From IMG/VR virus record IMGVR_UViG_3300030331_004162, positions 1 to 57,663 of that record: DNA of 57,663 nt. The stretch is one strand, 5' to 3'. A program made the position numbers and the translations under genes. Below the pieces are notes generated by a model. That model was not told the DNA's origin, did no database searches, and worked only from the letters and a program-made list of their open reading frames with translations. The stretch's first letter is position 1. The number at the start of each line of letters is the position of its first letter. Below, in pieces: positions 30,313-39,320 of this stretch. Origin of the DNA: a virus.

Positions 30313-30599
30313 ACTTTGAAGGGGTTACACTATCACCGGGCATAGTCGAAGTTCAGACTACTCAACATCGTGGTTTCACCCCGGAAGAGGTGGCTGACCG
30401 ATGCTTAACCAAACTTCTTAGCGTTTCTGATACGGCACCGCCCGCTATCAGAGATCAAGCGATAGCTTATAAGGAGCATATGAGAGCGGTTCTTGTCTTC
30501 TACATGAAGGAAGCCGTTCAAAGCGACAGGACTACTGTTAACAACGCTCTGCTTGATGCAGGGCACAAAGATTTGGCTGAACTTATCGGGAGATTATGA
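30309..30599 (+). CDS. Small protein, unknown function
   Basis: A 96-residue protein beginning MNFEGVTLSPGIVEVQTTQH. The segment GFTPEEVADRCLTKLLSVSD, a PAIRDQAIAYKEHMRAVLVFYMKEA helix and a closing DAGHKDLAELIGRL suggest a compact helical protein. I associate such genes with marine phage neck modules, function unknown. It is coupled to the adaptor gene (ATGA). Confidence 0.75.
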   Translation: MNFEGVTLSPGIVEVQTTQHRGFTPEEVADRCLTKLLSVSDTAPPAIRDQAIAYKEHMRAVLVFYMKEAVQSDRTTVNNALLDAGHKDLAELIGRL

Positions 30600-30600
30600 C

Positions 30601-31047
30601 ATGGCCTTCTCAGGAAATTTTATGTGTACCAGCTTTAAGCAAGAACTGCTTCAGGCCAAACACGATTTTACAAATAGCTCTGGCGATACGTACAAGCTGG
30701 CAATGTACACCAACTCTGCTAGTTTTAATGCGTCAACCACGGCGTATACAACCAGCAATGAGATTAGCGGAACAGGCTACTCAGCGGGTGGGGGAACACT
30801 GACCAACGTGACCCCGACCACTTCGGGAACTACGGCCTTGACCGACTTTGCCGATCTCACGTTCTCCAGTAGCACCCTGACGGCGCGTGGAGCCTTGATT
30901 TATAACACCACGACAGGTAGTGGCAGCGGAACTACTAACACCGTGCTTGTTCTGGATTTTGGCGCTGATAAGTCATCAAGCTCTGGTGACTTTACGATTG
31001 TGTTCCCAACGGCTGACGCATCTAACGCTATTATTAGGATCGCATAA
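30601..31047 (+). CDS. Tail/fibre-associated structural protein
   Basis: A 148-residue protein beginning MAFSGNFMCTSFKQELLQAK. The sequence is Thr/Ser-rich and beta-forming (YKLAMYTNSASFNASTTAYT, GTGYSAGGGTLTNVTPTTSG, ADLTFSSSTLTARGALIYNT). This style is common in short proteins just before marine podoviral fibre genes. The ATG is one base after the previous stop. Confidence 0.75.
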   Translation: MAFSGNFMCTSFKQELLQAKHDFTNSSGDTYKLAMYTNSASFNASTTAYTTSNEISGTGYSAGGGTLTNVTPTTSGTTALTDFADLTFSSSTLTARGALIYNTTTGSGSGTTNTVLVLDFGADKSSSSGDFTIVFPTADASNAIIRIA

Positions 31048-31049
31048 TC

Positions 31050-32075
31050 ATGGCCTTGGTCGTTGCTGATCGCGTAAAAGAAACCACCACATCGACAGGT
31101 ACAGGCGCGATTACGCTCGGGGGTGCAGAATCCAACTTCCGCACCTTTTCGTCTGTCCTGTCGGATGCGGACACCACTTACTACGCCATCATTGATGACA
31201 ACAACGTCGCTTTTGAGGTTGGTCTAGGCACTTATGCAAGTAGCGGTAACACGATAACCCGCACCACGGTTCTTGCCAGTTCCAATAGCAACAATGCCGT
31301 GAACTTTAGTGCGGGAACCAAAGATGTGTTCCTGACCTATCCTGCGGATAAGTCTGTAAACAGAGACGCCTCGGGTAATGTCTCGGTTAGCGGCGGTGTA
31401 ACGGCAACATCTTTTACTGGCCCTGTCACAGCTACTCAGGTAGACCTGACCGGACAGGGTGATCTTCGTTTACAAGATAGTTCTGGCGGCGAGTACGTGG
31501 CTTTGCAGGCGGCTTCGACGCTAGGCTCTAGCTACACGTTAACTTTGCCTACAAGCGATGGTAGTGCAGATCAAGTTCTTCAAACAGATGGGTCAGGAGT
31601 TTTAAGCTGGGTTACTCATGGCATTACTCATTTAGATACTTGGCGAATAACGTCAAACATTACATCCGATGCAGTTCCAATTACTACTTGGTCAAATAGT
31701 GCAGCATATCCAAATTTGCAGCCTACTTTGGGTACGGCAATGTCTCTTAGCAGCGGACTTTTTACTTTTCCCGTTACAGGATATTGGGAAGTACAGTTTT
31801 TTGGACAATATTATAATACTGGAAGCGATAATATGGGCATTGGTATACAAGCGTACGAAGCCGATGGAACTCTTAGGAGCGTGTCCGTCGCCGCTGTAGG
31901 AGAAACTGCTTCATATTATAATCAGATAAATCTTACCTCTTATTTAAATATTACAAATGTTTCTACTCAAAAAGTACGATTTTTTGCAAATAGTATAGTA
32001 AGTGGAAGACTTGAAGGCGCCACAGATCGAGATAAAACATATGTTGTATTCAAGCGCATTGCAGGCTCGGTTTAA
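31050..32075 (+). CDS. Tail fibre protein with C1q-like C-terminal domain
   Basis: A 341-residue protein. Residues 1-110 form a fibre N-terminal domain (MALVVADRVKETTTSTGTGA, DTTYYAIIDDNN, VGLGTYASSGNTITRTTVLA) shared with the paralogue at 32158. A linker of about 80 residues follows. The last 145 residues look like a C1q/TNF-type jelly roll (GLFTFPVTGYWEVQFFGQYY, KTYVVFKRIAGSV), usually the trimeric receptor-binding tip. The DNA of that tip (from about 31620) is visibly AT-richer than the rest, suggesting a swapped domain. Confidence 0.8.
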   Translation: MALVVADRVKETTTSTGTGAITLGGAESNFRTFSSVLSDADTTYYAIIDDNNVAFEVGLGTYASSGNTITRTTVLASSNSNNAVNFSAGTKDVFLTYPADKSVNRDASGNVSVSGGVTATSFTGPVTATQVDLTGQGDLRLQDSSGGEYVALQAASTLGSSYTLTLPTSDGSADQVLQTDGSGVLSWVTHGITHLDTWRITSNITSDAVPITTWSNSAAYPNLQPTLGTAMSLSSGLFTFPVTGYWEVQFFGQYYNTGSDNMGIGIQAYEADGTLRSVSVAAVGETASYYNQINLTSYLNITNVSTQKVRFFANSIVSGRLEGATDRDKTYVVFKRIAGSV

Positions 32076-32157
32076 AAAAGACTAGGAGATAGCCAATAGT
32101 TGAAAGTTCTACTTCTTGGGAGCTGGTGGATTAAATCAAGGCTAATTGGAGAAAACA

Positions 32158-32820
32158 ATGGCACTTGTCATTAAAGACAGAGTAAAAGAGACAACAACGA
32201 CCACCGGCACGGGAAACATTGCCTTGGGCGGCGCGGTCAACAACTTTGTCACGTTTTCTTCTGTTCTGTCAAACAGTGATACAACTTACTACGCGATTGT
32301 AGACAGCAATAACTCTGACTTTGAGGTGGGGCTGGGAACATACGCCAGTAGCGGCAACACAATCGCTAGAACCACCGTGCTTGCAAGCTCTAACAGCGGT
32401 TCTGCTGTTGATTTGTCAGCAGGAAGCAAGGTTATTTTTTGCGCCTTCCCAGCCGACAAAGCGGTGGTTGAAGACGCCAACGGTGTAGTGTCAATAGAAA
32501 ATTTGCAGTTTGACACTAACGCGATCAAGTCTACAAACACCAACGGCAACATACAGCTATTTCCGTCAGGGACAGGCTTTACAGAGCTTTACGGCAATAC
32601 CAATGCTGGTGCTATCCGGTTTAATTGCGAGTCAAACAGCCACGGTGTAACCCTTAAAGGGCCACCCCACAGTGCCTCTGCCACTTACAGCCTAGAGCTT
32701 CCAAATGCAGATGGAACAAGCGGTCAGGCGTTACTGACAGATGGCTCTGGCAAACTGTCATTTGGAGCCGCAGGGATTAACACAGGCAAAGCCATTGCGA
32801 TGGCTATTGTATTTGGATAG
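32158..32820 (+). CDS. Tail fibre protein, paralogue of the 31050 product
   Basis: A 220-residue protein whose first 110 residues closely match those of the preceding fibre (MALVIKDRVKETTTTTGTGN, YYAIVDSNN, VGLGTYASSGNTIARTTVLA). The C-terminal part differs: IQLFPSGTGFTELYGNTNAG and LPNADGTSGQALLTDGSGKL. It lacks the C1q-like tip. TTGGAGAAAACAATG at the start is identical to cassette A. The 82 bases between the two fibre genes hold nothing else clear. Confidence 0.8.
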   Translation: MALVIKDRVKETTTTTGTGNIALGGAVNNFVTFSSVLSNSDTTYYAIVDSNNSDFEVGLGTYASSGNTIARTTVLASSNSGSAVDLSAGSKVIFCAFPADKAVVEDANGVVSIENLQFDTNAIKSTNTNGNIQLFPSGTGFTELYGNTNAGAIRFNCESNSHGVTLKGPPHSASATYSLELPNADGTSGQALLTDGSGKLSFGAAGINTGKAIAMAIVFG

Positions 32821-32830
32821 GAGCTAAGAG

Positions 32831-33205
32831 ATGGCGGCACCAAACATTGTCAATGTCAGTACAATTACAGGCAAATCGTTTTACCTTGCGCTAGCCAACA
32901 CAAGCGCAACTGCGCTGGTCAGCAACGCTGCATCAAGTGGTAAAGTTTTCAAGATCAACATGATTCAGGTTGCCAATGTCGATGGGTCTGTAGCCTGTGA
33001 TGTGACCGTTAAGTATCACACACAAGATGATATTGGTGGCACGGGATATGCCTTGGTGTCTACCGTATCCGTTCCACAGGATTCGGCACTGGTTGTTTTA
33101 GACAAAAACACAGCCATGTATCTTGAAGAAGACCGATCCATCTCTGTCACAGCAGGGACGGCAAATGATCTTGAGGTTCTTGTTAGCTACGAAGAAATTA
33201 GCTAG
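32831..33205 (+). CDS. Small structural protein, unknown
   Basis: A 124-residue beta-rich protein beginning MAAPNIVNVSTITGKSFYLA. It continues with KVFKINMIQVANVDGSVACD and ALVVLDKNTAMYLEEDRSIS, a pattern shared by small phage head-fibre or tail proteins in marine phages as I recall. It lies between fibres and propeller proteins. Function inferred from context. Confidence 0.75.
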   Translation: MAAPNIVNVSTITGKSFYLALANTSATALVSNAASSGKVFKINMIQVANVDGSVACDVTVKYHTQDDIGGTGYALVSTVSVPQDSALVVLDKNTAMYLEEDRSISVTAGTANDLEVLVSYEEIS

Positions 33206-33214
33206 GTCTGAGCC

Positions 33215-34645
33215 ATGAAGTTCTTGGGCAAAGACCCCAACATCATTGATGCCTATTACACCGCTACGGCTGAAGGCGCGATTACGGCTGGAAAACCTGT
33301 CATTGTTGAGGCAGATGGTGATGTAGCTCAAGTAGCGTTAGGTGGTTCAGAACTAGGTTCTGCCGCCGTTGTTGATAGCAATAATGTCTCTCAAACTCTA
33401 ATAGCCTATGACTCAAGTGCGGGCAAGGTGGTTATTGCGTACAGAGACAATACAAACGCAAATAAAGGACAAGCCCGAGTAGGCACTGTTTCTGGAAGTT
33501 CAATTACTTTTGGTACAGAGGTTGCTTTTGCTGACGCGCAAACTACCCCTCTGGGCATTTCGTATGATGCGAATGCAGAAAAGGTGGTTATCATTTTTTA
33601 TGACGATGACAACTCAAACTATGGCACGGCTGTTGTCGGCACGATAAGCGGTACGGATATTAGTTTTGGCACAGAGGTTGTTTATAACTCTGCCAACTCA
33701 TACGGCGGAGGCATAGCTTACGACATCAACGCTCAAAAACATTTGATTGCTTACAGAGATAGTGATAATCGCGGCAAGGCCCGCGTGGGCACGGTGTCGG
33801 GGACGAGTATTTCTTTTGGAACTGAGGCGCAGTTTGAGTCAAGTACTTTCTATTACGGCGAAGTAACCTACGACGAAACCGCACAAAAAAGTATTATTTT
33901 CTGGAATAGAGGGTTTGGTAGCGGTCAGGCAGTTGTCGCTACGATTAGCGGCACTGATGTCACTTATGGAAGCATTGCAGAGTTCTCGTCTAGCGCGTTA
34001 GGTTCTGAAGGCCCAGAGGGGGCTTATGATGCAACATCACAAAAAGTAGTTGTTGCTTATGCAGACAACGGTAATTCTGGTTATGGCACTGCTAAAGTCT
34101 GCACTATTAGCGGAACAAGTGTAAGTTTTGGGAGCGCCCAAGTTTACAACTCTACCGCAGAGGCTATGACGGGTCTTGGGGCTGGTGGAGGAAAGCTCGT
34201 TGTGGCGTATTCAATCAACTCAACAAGCAAAGGAAAACTCAACGTAGGAACAGTGTCTGGGACATCCATATCGTGGGATTCCGCTGTAGAGTTTGAGGAC
34301 GCACAAGTTGAAAATACTGCTGTTGCATACGATTCCACAGCAGGCCGATTTGTCATTGCTTATCGAGATCAGGGAAATTCTAGCGCCGGTACATCAATAG
34401 TTTTTGCGGCTGTTACCGTAAACCTCACCTCAGAAAACTACATAGGCATCGCCGCCGATACTTACTCTGACAATGAAGACTCAACGATTGGCATAGTCGG
34501 CTGCATAGATCGTAATCAAACCAGCCTGACAGCAGGCCAGCAATATTTTGTTCAGACTGACGGCACACTTAGCACCACAGCAGGATCGCCGTCTGTTCTG
34601 GCTGGCACTGCCATATCCGCTACTGAACTGGTGGTGAAAGAATGA
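33215..34645 (+). CDS. Seven-bladed propeller virion protein, copy 1
   Basis: A 476-residue protein. After an N-terminal ITAGKPVIVEADGDVAQVA segment, seven repeats of about 50 residues follow, each with YDxxAxKxxIAYRD and GTVSGTSISFG-like strands. I count seven such units (for example AYDSSAGKVVIAYRD first, AYDSTAGRFVIAYRD last), fitting a seven-bladed beta-propeller. The C-terminal domain is shared with both neighbours (NLTSENYIGIAADTYS, SLTAGQQYFVQTDGTLS). It is the most diverged of three tandem copies. A receptor- or surface-binding role is inferred. Confidence 0.8.
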   Translation: MKFLGKDPNIIDAYYTATAEGAITAGKPVIVEADGDVAQVALGGSELGSAAVVDSNNVSQTLIAYDSSAGKVVIAYRDNTNANKGQARVGTVSGSSITFGTEVAFADAQTTPLGISYDANAEKVVIIFYDDDNSNYGTAVVGTISGTDISFGTEVVYNSANSYGGGIAYDINAQKHLIAYRDSDNRGKARVGTVSGTSISFGTEAQFESSTFYYGEVTYDETAQKSIIFWNRGFGSGQAVVATISGTDVTYGSIAEFSSSALGSEGPEGAYDATSQKVVVAYADNGNSGYGTAKVCTISGTSVSFGSAQVYNSTAEAMTGLGAGGGKLVVAYSINSTSKGKLNVGTVSGTSISWDSAVEFEDAQVENTAVAYDSTAGRFVIAYRDQGNSSAGTSIVFAAVTVNLTSENYIGIAADTYSDNEDSTIGIVGCIDRNQTSLTAGQQYFVQTDGTLSTTAGSPSVLAGTAISATELVVKE

Positions 34646-36078
34646 AGGTCATAGGTGACAGTTTGCCAAGAAGGTTCAAGGCCAAGGCCAGCGGTTCGAT
34701 TACTGCGGGTAAGCCTGTAATCGTTGAAGCTGACGGTGATGTAGCTCAAGTCGCTACATCGGCGGCGGCAGTTGGCACACCTGCCGTTTTTGAAAATTCT
34801 GAACTCGCTGATCCCTTTGTTGTTTACGACTCTAACGCTCAAAAGGTCGTGATAGCTTATAGAGACAGGGGAAATTCTGATTACGGGACCGCAATTGTTG
34901 GCACTGTCAGCGATACATCCATTAGTTTTGGTAGTTCCGCAGTATTTGAAAGCGCGACTTCCACTTATATGTATGCCGCCTATGATGCCAATGCTCAAAA
35001 AGTGGTTATCGTCTATAGCGACGGCGGAAATTCTCAGTACGGCACAGCAGTTGTTGGAACAGTAAGCGGGACTTCGATTAGCTTTGGAACAGCGGTAGTT
35101 TTTGAAAGTGCGTTTATTGACTTTCCTTCAGTGGCCTACGATTCCAATGCTCAAAAAGTGGTCATAGCTTTTCGTGACGTTGGAAATTCCAACTACGGAA
35201 CCGCCATAGTGGGAACAGTTAGTGGTACGTCGATTAGTTTTGGTAGTGCCGCAGTATTTGAAAGCGCAAATACTAATGACGTTGAAGCCGTTTACGATGC
35301 TAGCGCCCAAAAAGTGGTCATTTTGTACAGAGATAATGGCAACTCTGACTATGGAACCGGCATCGTAGGGACAGTGAGTGGGACATCTATCAGTTTTGGC
35401 AGTGCGGCTGTATTTGAAAGCGCGAAGAGTGAGTATATGTCTGCCGTTTATGATTCTAACGCTCAAAAAATTGTAGTAGCTTACAGAGACGGTGGAAACT
35501 CTAACTACGGGACCGCTGTTGTTGGGACGGTAAGCGGGACTTCAATCACTTTTGGCAGTGCAACTGTATTTGAAAGTGCAGACATTCCCTTTCTCTCAGC
35601 CGTTTACGACTCTAAAAACCAAAAAGTGTTTATAGCCTATGAAGACACAGGAAATTCTAGCTATGGCACTTTCGTTTCTGGAACAGTCAGTGGAAATTCT
35701 ATTAGTTTTGAATCACCAGCGGTATTTGACAGCACGGACTCTGACAAAATCGCGGCCGCTTATGATGCTAACGCCGAAAGGGTTGTCATCGCTTATAGAG
35801 ACGGTGGAAATTCTGAGTACGGAACCGCTGTTGTAGTTCGCCCCGCTAGCACAAATCTCACCTCAGAAAATTTTATTGGTATTGCAGAGTACGCGGCGTC
35901 TGACACGGAAACAGCCACCGTGCTAATCAAGGGCGGCGTCAGCACCACACAGTCCAGCCTGACGGCAGGTCAGACATACTTTGTGCAAGGTGATGGCACG
36001 ATAGCAACGTCAGCGGATAGCCCTAGCGTTACTGCTGGCACGGCTGTTACATCCACCAAACTGATAGTGAAGGGCTGA
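34642..36078 (+). CDS. Seven-bladed propeller virion protein, copy 2
   Basis: A 478-residue paralogue with the most regular repeats: VYDSNAQKVVIAYRD, GGNSNYGTAVVGTVSG and TSISFGSAAVFESA recur at about 52-residue spacing, seven times from about residue 45 to 400. The N-terminal ITAGKPVIVEADGDVAQVA and C-terminal SLTAGQTYFVQGDGTIATSA domains match copies 1 and 3. It starts in an ATGA overlap with copy 1. The regular DNA repeats make recombination between copies likely. Confidence 0.85.
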   Translation: MKVIGDSLPRRFKAKASGSITAGKPVIVEADGDVAQVATSAAAVGTPAVFENSELADPFVVYDSNAQKVVIAYRDRGNSDYGTAIVGTVSDTSISFGSSAVFESATSTYMYAAYDANAQKVVIVYSDGGNSQYGTAVVGTVSGTSISFGTAVVFESAFIDFPSVAYDSNAQKVVIAFRDVGNSNYGTAIVGTVSGTSISFGSAAVFESANTNDVEAVYDASAQKVVILYRDNGNSDYGTGIVGTVSGTSISFGSAAVFESAKSEYMSAVYDSNAQKIVVAYRDGGNSNYGTAVVGTVSGTSITFGSATVFESADIPFLSAVYDSKNQKVFIAYEDTGNSSYGTFVSGTVSGNSISFESPAVFDSTDSDKIAAAYDANAERVVIAYRDGGNSEYGTAVVVRPASTNLTSENFIGIAEYAASDTETATVLIKGGVSTTQSSLTAGQTYFVQGDGTIATSADSPSVTAGTAVTSTKLIVKG

Positions 36079-36079
36079 T

Positions 36080-37537
36080 ATGAGCTATATAGGCAGACAG
36101 CTTAATGTGCCAGCCAGCACGGTTGAGTTGACGGCGGAGGGTGCGATCACTGCTGGAAAACCTGTAGTTGTTGAGGCTGACGGTGACGTAGCTCAAATCG
36201 TCCAAACGAGCGTTACCCAAGGTGTTGGCTCCCCTGTAGTCTTTACTAGCACTGCCGCATACTCCAATGAACACGCGAGCGTGTTTGATAGCAATAACAA
36301 CAAAGTTGTTTTTTGTTATAGCGATTACGGCAACAGTGGTTACGGCACTGCTGTTGTAGGAACTGTGAGTGGAACAACGATCTCTTTTGGTACTCCAGTA
36401 GTTTTTGAAAGCGCACAGACGGGTACAGAAGTTTCAGCCGCTTTTGACTCTAGCAATAACAAGGTAGTAATTGCATATCGAGACGGCGGCAACTCAACCT
36501 ATGGCACGGCTATTGTCGGCACGGTTTCGGGCGATAGTATCAGCTTTGGCGCAGCCGCAGTTTTTGAAAGCGCAATTACCTCGAAGATCGGTATTTGTTT
36601 TGATAGCTCCAATAACAAGGCGGTGATTGTCTACACAGATCAAGGTAATTCAAATTACGGCACGGCTGTTGTGGCCACAGTCAGTGGGACATCAATCAGC
36701 TTTGGAACTCCTGTAGTCTATAGGTCTGCTAGGGCTGAAGACAATGTGGCAACATTTGATACTACTAACAACAAAGTTGTCGTCGCTTATGAATATAGAA
36801 CAACCGGAGCAGGCGAGGCTGTTGTCGGGACCGTTATCGGTACAAGCATCTCGTTTGGTTCTACAGCAACTTTTGAGTCCGGCGACATTAAAGAATATCT
36901 AGCAATTACTTTTGACAGTAACACTGGTAAGGTTTTTATTAGTTATCAAGAAGGTAACAATCACCGTGGAATTGTTGGCACGGTTTCTGGTACAAGCATT
37001 TCATTCGGCTCTGCGGCAGACATCCAAAGTGGTGAGTCGTTATATGCGTCCTGTACTTTTGACAGCAGTGCAAATAAGGTGGTGGTCGCCTATGAAGATG
37101 GCGGTAACTCAAATTACGGCACTGCTGTACCAATAACGATAAGTGGCACAGGATTCAGCGTTGGCACGGCCACAGTTTTTGAAAGTGCAAACATTTCCTT
37201 TATTAGCTGCTGTTTTGATAGCAAGGCAAGCAAGGTTGCAATCCAGTATTCAGATACGGGTAACTCAAATTACGGCACTGGTGTGATTTTTCAAAACACG
37301 GACGCAATCACAAACCTTACCTCAGAAAACTTTATTGGCTTTGCAGAAAACGACTGCACCGATAACGGCTTGGCGACCATTCAGTTAGGCGGTTCAGTTA
37401 ACGACAAACAGACCAGCCTGACGGCAGGGCAAACGTATTTTGTACAGACTGATGGCACAATAGGCACAAGTGCCGACTCGCCATCTGTGACAGCAGGCAC
37501 AGCAGTTTCATCCACCGAAATTTTAGTAAAGGGCTAA
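36080..37537 (+). CDS. Seven-bladed propeller virion protein, copy 3
   Basis: A 485-residue paralogue in which the repeat motif is FDSSNNKVVIAYRD instead of YDSNAQKVVIAYRD; seven units are countable (VFDSNNNKVVFCYSD to CFDSKASKVAIQYSD). End domains match the other two copies (ITAGKPVVVEADGDVAQIV; SLTAGQTYFVQTDGTIGTSA). It starts one base after copy 2. Repeat sequences within each copy resemble each other more than across copies, which suggests within-gene homogenisation or separate repeat expansion. Confidence 0.85.
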   Translation: MSYIGRQLNVPASTVELTAEGAITAGKPVVVEADGDVAQIVQTSVTQGVGSPVVFTSTAAYSNEHASVFDSNNNKVVFCYSDYGNSGYGTAVVGTVSGTTISFGTPVVFESAQTGTEVSAAFDSSNNKVVIAYRDGGNSTYGTAIVGTVSGDSISFGAAAVFESAITSKIGICFDSSNNKAVIVYTDQGNSNYGTAVVATVSGTSISFGTPVVYRSARAEDNVATFDTTNNKVVVAYEYRTTGAGEAVVGTVIGTSISFGSTATFESGDIKEYLAITFDSNTGKVFISYQEGNNHRGIVGTVSGTSISFGSAADIQSGESLYASCTFDSSANKVVVAYEDGGNSNYGTAVPITISGTGFSVGTATVFESANISFISCCFDSKASKVAIQYSDTGNSNYGTGVIFQNTDAITNLTSENFIGFAENDCTDNGLATIQLGGSVNDKQTSLTAGQTYFVQTDGTIGTSADSPSVTAGTAVSSTEILVKG

Positions 37538-37540
37538 AAC

Positions 37541-37807
37541 ATGAAAACCATTACCGAAAACGCAACCAAATTGTCGAAGTATCTTTTTGAGGACAGCAAG
37601 GCTGTGGCTATGGGTTCTGACAAGATTACGGTTGGCGACCCGTCTTCACCGGACTTTTACGTTGCTGATCTAAACTCCAGCAATGCCACGCTGACTGAGA
37701 GTGTGACGGACGCGCCTAGCAACTGGTCAGGCAATCGGTACACCTACGACCCTAGTGCTGATCCAAAATGGGTAGCAAACCCAGATTGGGTCGATCCCAG
37801 TGCGTAA
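37541..37807 (+). CDS. Small tail-associated protein
   Basis: An 88-residue acidic protein beginning MKTITENATKLSKYLFEDSK and ending ADPKWVANPDWVDPSA. The DPxWVANPDWVDP ending and its location after fibre genes resemble small phage tail proteins or fibre chaperones. No catalytic motif is present. It starts 4 bases after the propeller stop. Confidence 0.7.
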   Translation: MKTITENATKLSKYLFEDSKAVAMGSDKITVGDPSSPDFYVADLNSSNATLTESVTDAPSNWSGNRYTYDPSADPKWVANPDWVDPSA

Positions 37808-37810
37808 TAT

Positions 37811-38011
37811 GTGGAAACAATCGTCCTGTATTTGGTGTTGGAAACCTACACTTATACATGGGCGATAGGCAGTAGAACACGGCTAGAACATTACCGGATT
37901 TGTCGATACAAGGAGCTAAATAGCACATCGGATCAAACGTACACTTGGTACTTGCCGTATTTCAGTTCGTATTGTGATCCCTATGTAGTATACGAGGTTC
38001 CAAATGATTGA
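37811..38011 (+). CDS. Small aromatic-rich protein, unknown function
   Basis: A 66-residue protein from a GTG start, rich in Tyr and Thr (LYLVLETYTYTWAIGSRTRL, YLPYFSSYCDPYVVYEVPND). The GTG sits 3 bases after the previous stop and the end overlaps the next gene by 8 bases. The frame from ATG 37809 stops after 18 codons. The tight fit between neighbours supports it, but the ribosome site is unclear. Confidence 0.55.
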   Translation: METIVLYLVLETYTYTWAIGSRTRLEHYRICRYKELNSTSDQTYTWYLPYFSSYCDPYVVYEVPND

Positions 38012-38480
38012 CCCCATTACAGCGGCGGCGGCGGCGACCAAGGCGTATGCGGGGGTCAAAGCCTTTATTGAGGCGGGCAAAAGTATAGAAGATACCTTTT
38101 CCGTGGTGGCGCGTTGGCAAGCAAGCGCCTCAGACATTTTGTACGCTAGTCAGCGCCAGAAAAAACGCACAAATCCTCTAAAACAAGTGGTTTTTGCTCA
38201 GTCAGTTGAAGCAGAGGCCGCGCAGATGTTTGCCGCAAAGAAACGCATAGAAAACCAACGCAAAGAAATAGTTACGCTGTTGCAGTATGCATACGGCAAT
38301 GAGGGGCTTGAAGAGTACAGAAGATGTATGAGAGAGGTGCAGGAGCAAAGGCAAAGGGAAGTTTATGCCCAGCAGGAAGCCAAGGACGCAATGGTTAAAT
38401 CGTTCTGGATTGTTGTGTTAGTGGGGATAGCAGGCGGCATCATAGCCTTTATTTTTGAGGCGGTGTCAAGTAAGGGGTAG
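38004..38480 (+). CDS. Membrane-anchored helical phage protein
   Basis: A 158-residue protein beginning MIDPITAAAAATKAYAGVKA, with long charged helices (FAAKKRIENQRKEIVTLLQY, REVQEQRQREVYAQQEAKDA) and one C-terminal transmembrane segment (SFWIVVLVGIAGGIIAFIF). Similar proteins with an AAATKAYAGVKAxIEAGKxIEDT start occur in marine phages as I recall, function unknown. TATACT at 38481, just after the stop, may be a promoter for the next gene. Confidence 0.75.
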   Translation: MIDPITAAAAATKAYAGVKAFIEAGKSIEDTFSVVARWQASASDILYASQRQKKRTNPLKQVVFAQSVEAEAAQMFAAKKRIENQRKEIVTLLQYAYGNEGLEEYRRCMREVQEQRQREVYAQQEAKDAMVKSFWIVVLVGIAGGIIAFIFEAVSSKG

Positions 38481-38524
38481 TATACTGTGACAGCGCCCAC
38501 TCAAAGCGGACCTAACTAACGCCT

Positions 38525-39310
38525 ATGTTTGGTTTAACCGGATTTTCAGCCACACCGTTTAGCACCCCTTCTGCGTTTGGTCCGGTGGGTGTCACGGGTG
38601 TTGCGGCTACAAGCGGTGTCGGTAGCGTATCCATAAATGGTGACGCCGATGCAGTTATCACCGGCCTTCAGGCTACCGCTTCTGGCGGCGTTTTAGTTTT
38701 TAACGAGTCTGTATCTGTATCTGTAACAGGTTTAAACGGAACAGGTTCTGTAGGGTCTGTCGCTGCTGTTGAAGGTAAAACAGTAAACGTGACCGGGGTA
38801 GCGGCCTCCATGCCGATGACATCGTTGGAGGCGGGAGGCTCCCTGCTAGGTGGCTTGGCACTATCTGAAGAGCCGTTTGCCACGCTGTCTGATGACAGCC
38901 TTCAGATTAGCTTTGAGCAAGGCGTTGGGGCGTCTGTCACCGGCCTTGCCGCTACATCTGCGGTGGGCTCTGTTACGGTTACCGGTCTTGCCAATGTATC
39001 CTTAACCGGTATAGCAGGCACGGGTGGCGTTGGTTCTGTCACCGTAGATGCCGCAGGGCAAGTAGAAGTTACGGGAATAGCGGCCACGGGTGGTGTTGGC
39101 GCCGTCACTGTTACGCAGGGCACCGGCGTAAATGTGGCCCTCACGGGATCTTTTGCCGTGGGCCGGGTTGGAGTAGCCAGTGCAATAGGGGAAATACAAA
39201 TTCAGGTCACGGGCGTGGCGGCGACAGGGGAAGTGGGTCAGGTTACCCCGTTTGCTTGGAACCCCATAGTTCCGGATCAGACTGCCAATTGGGTAGAAAT
39301 AGCGGCGTAG
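38525..39310 (+). CDS. Repeat-rich structural protein (VTGxAATGxVGSVTV)
   Basis: A 261-residue protein built of imperfect repeats of about 20 residues centred on VTGVAATSGVGSVSI, VTGLAATSAVGSVTV, LTGIAGTGGVGSVTV and VTGIAATGGVGAVTV. It begins MFGLTGFSATPFSTPSAFGP and ends NPIVPDQTANWVEIAA. I recognise this style (repeat shaft plus IVPxQTxxWxEI end) from uncharacterised virion proteins of marine phages. The repeat suggests a beta-helical shaft. Confidence 0.8.
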   Translation: MFGLTGFSATPFSTPSAFGPVGVTGVAATSGVGSVSINGDADAVITGLQATASGGVLVFNESVSVSVTGLNGTGSVGSVAAVEGKTVNVTGVAASMPMTSLEAGGSLLGGLALSEEPFATLSDDSLQISFEQGVGASVTGLAATSAVGSVTVTGLANVSLTGIAGTGGVGSVTVDAAGQVEVTGIAATGGVGAVTVTQGTGVNVALTGSFAVGRVGVASAIGEIQIQVTGVAATGEVGQVTPFAWNPIVPDQTANWVEIAA

Positions 39311-39320
39311 CGAGGACATT

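Noticed and set aside
38481-38524. TATACT box before the 38525 gene as a promoter
   Set aside because: There is no acceptable -35 at normal spacing and no hairpin leader, so it is mentioned only as a possibility under the neighbouring gene.
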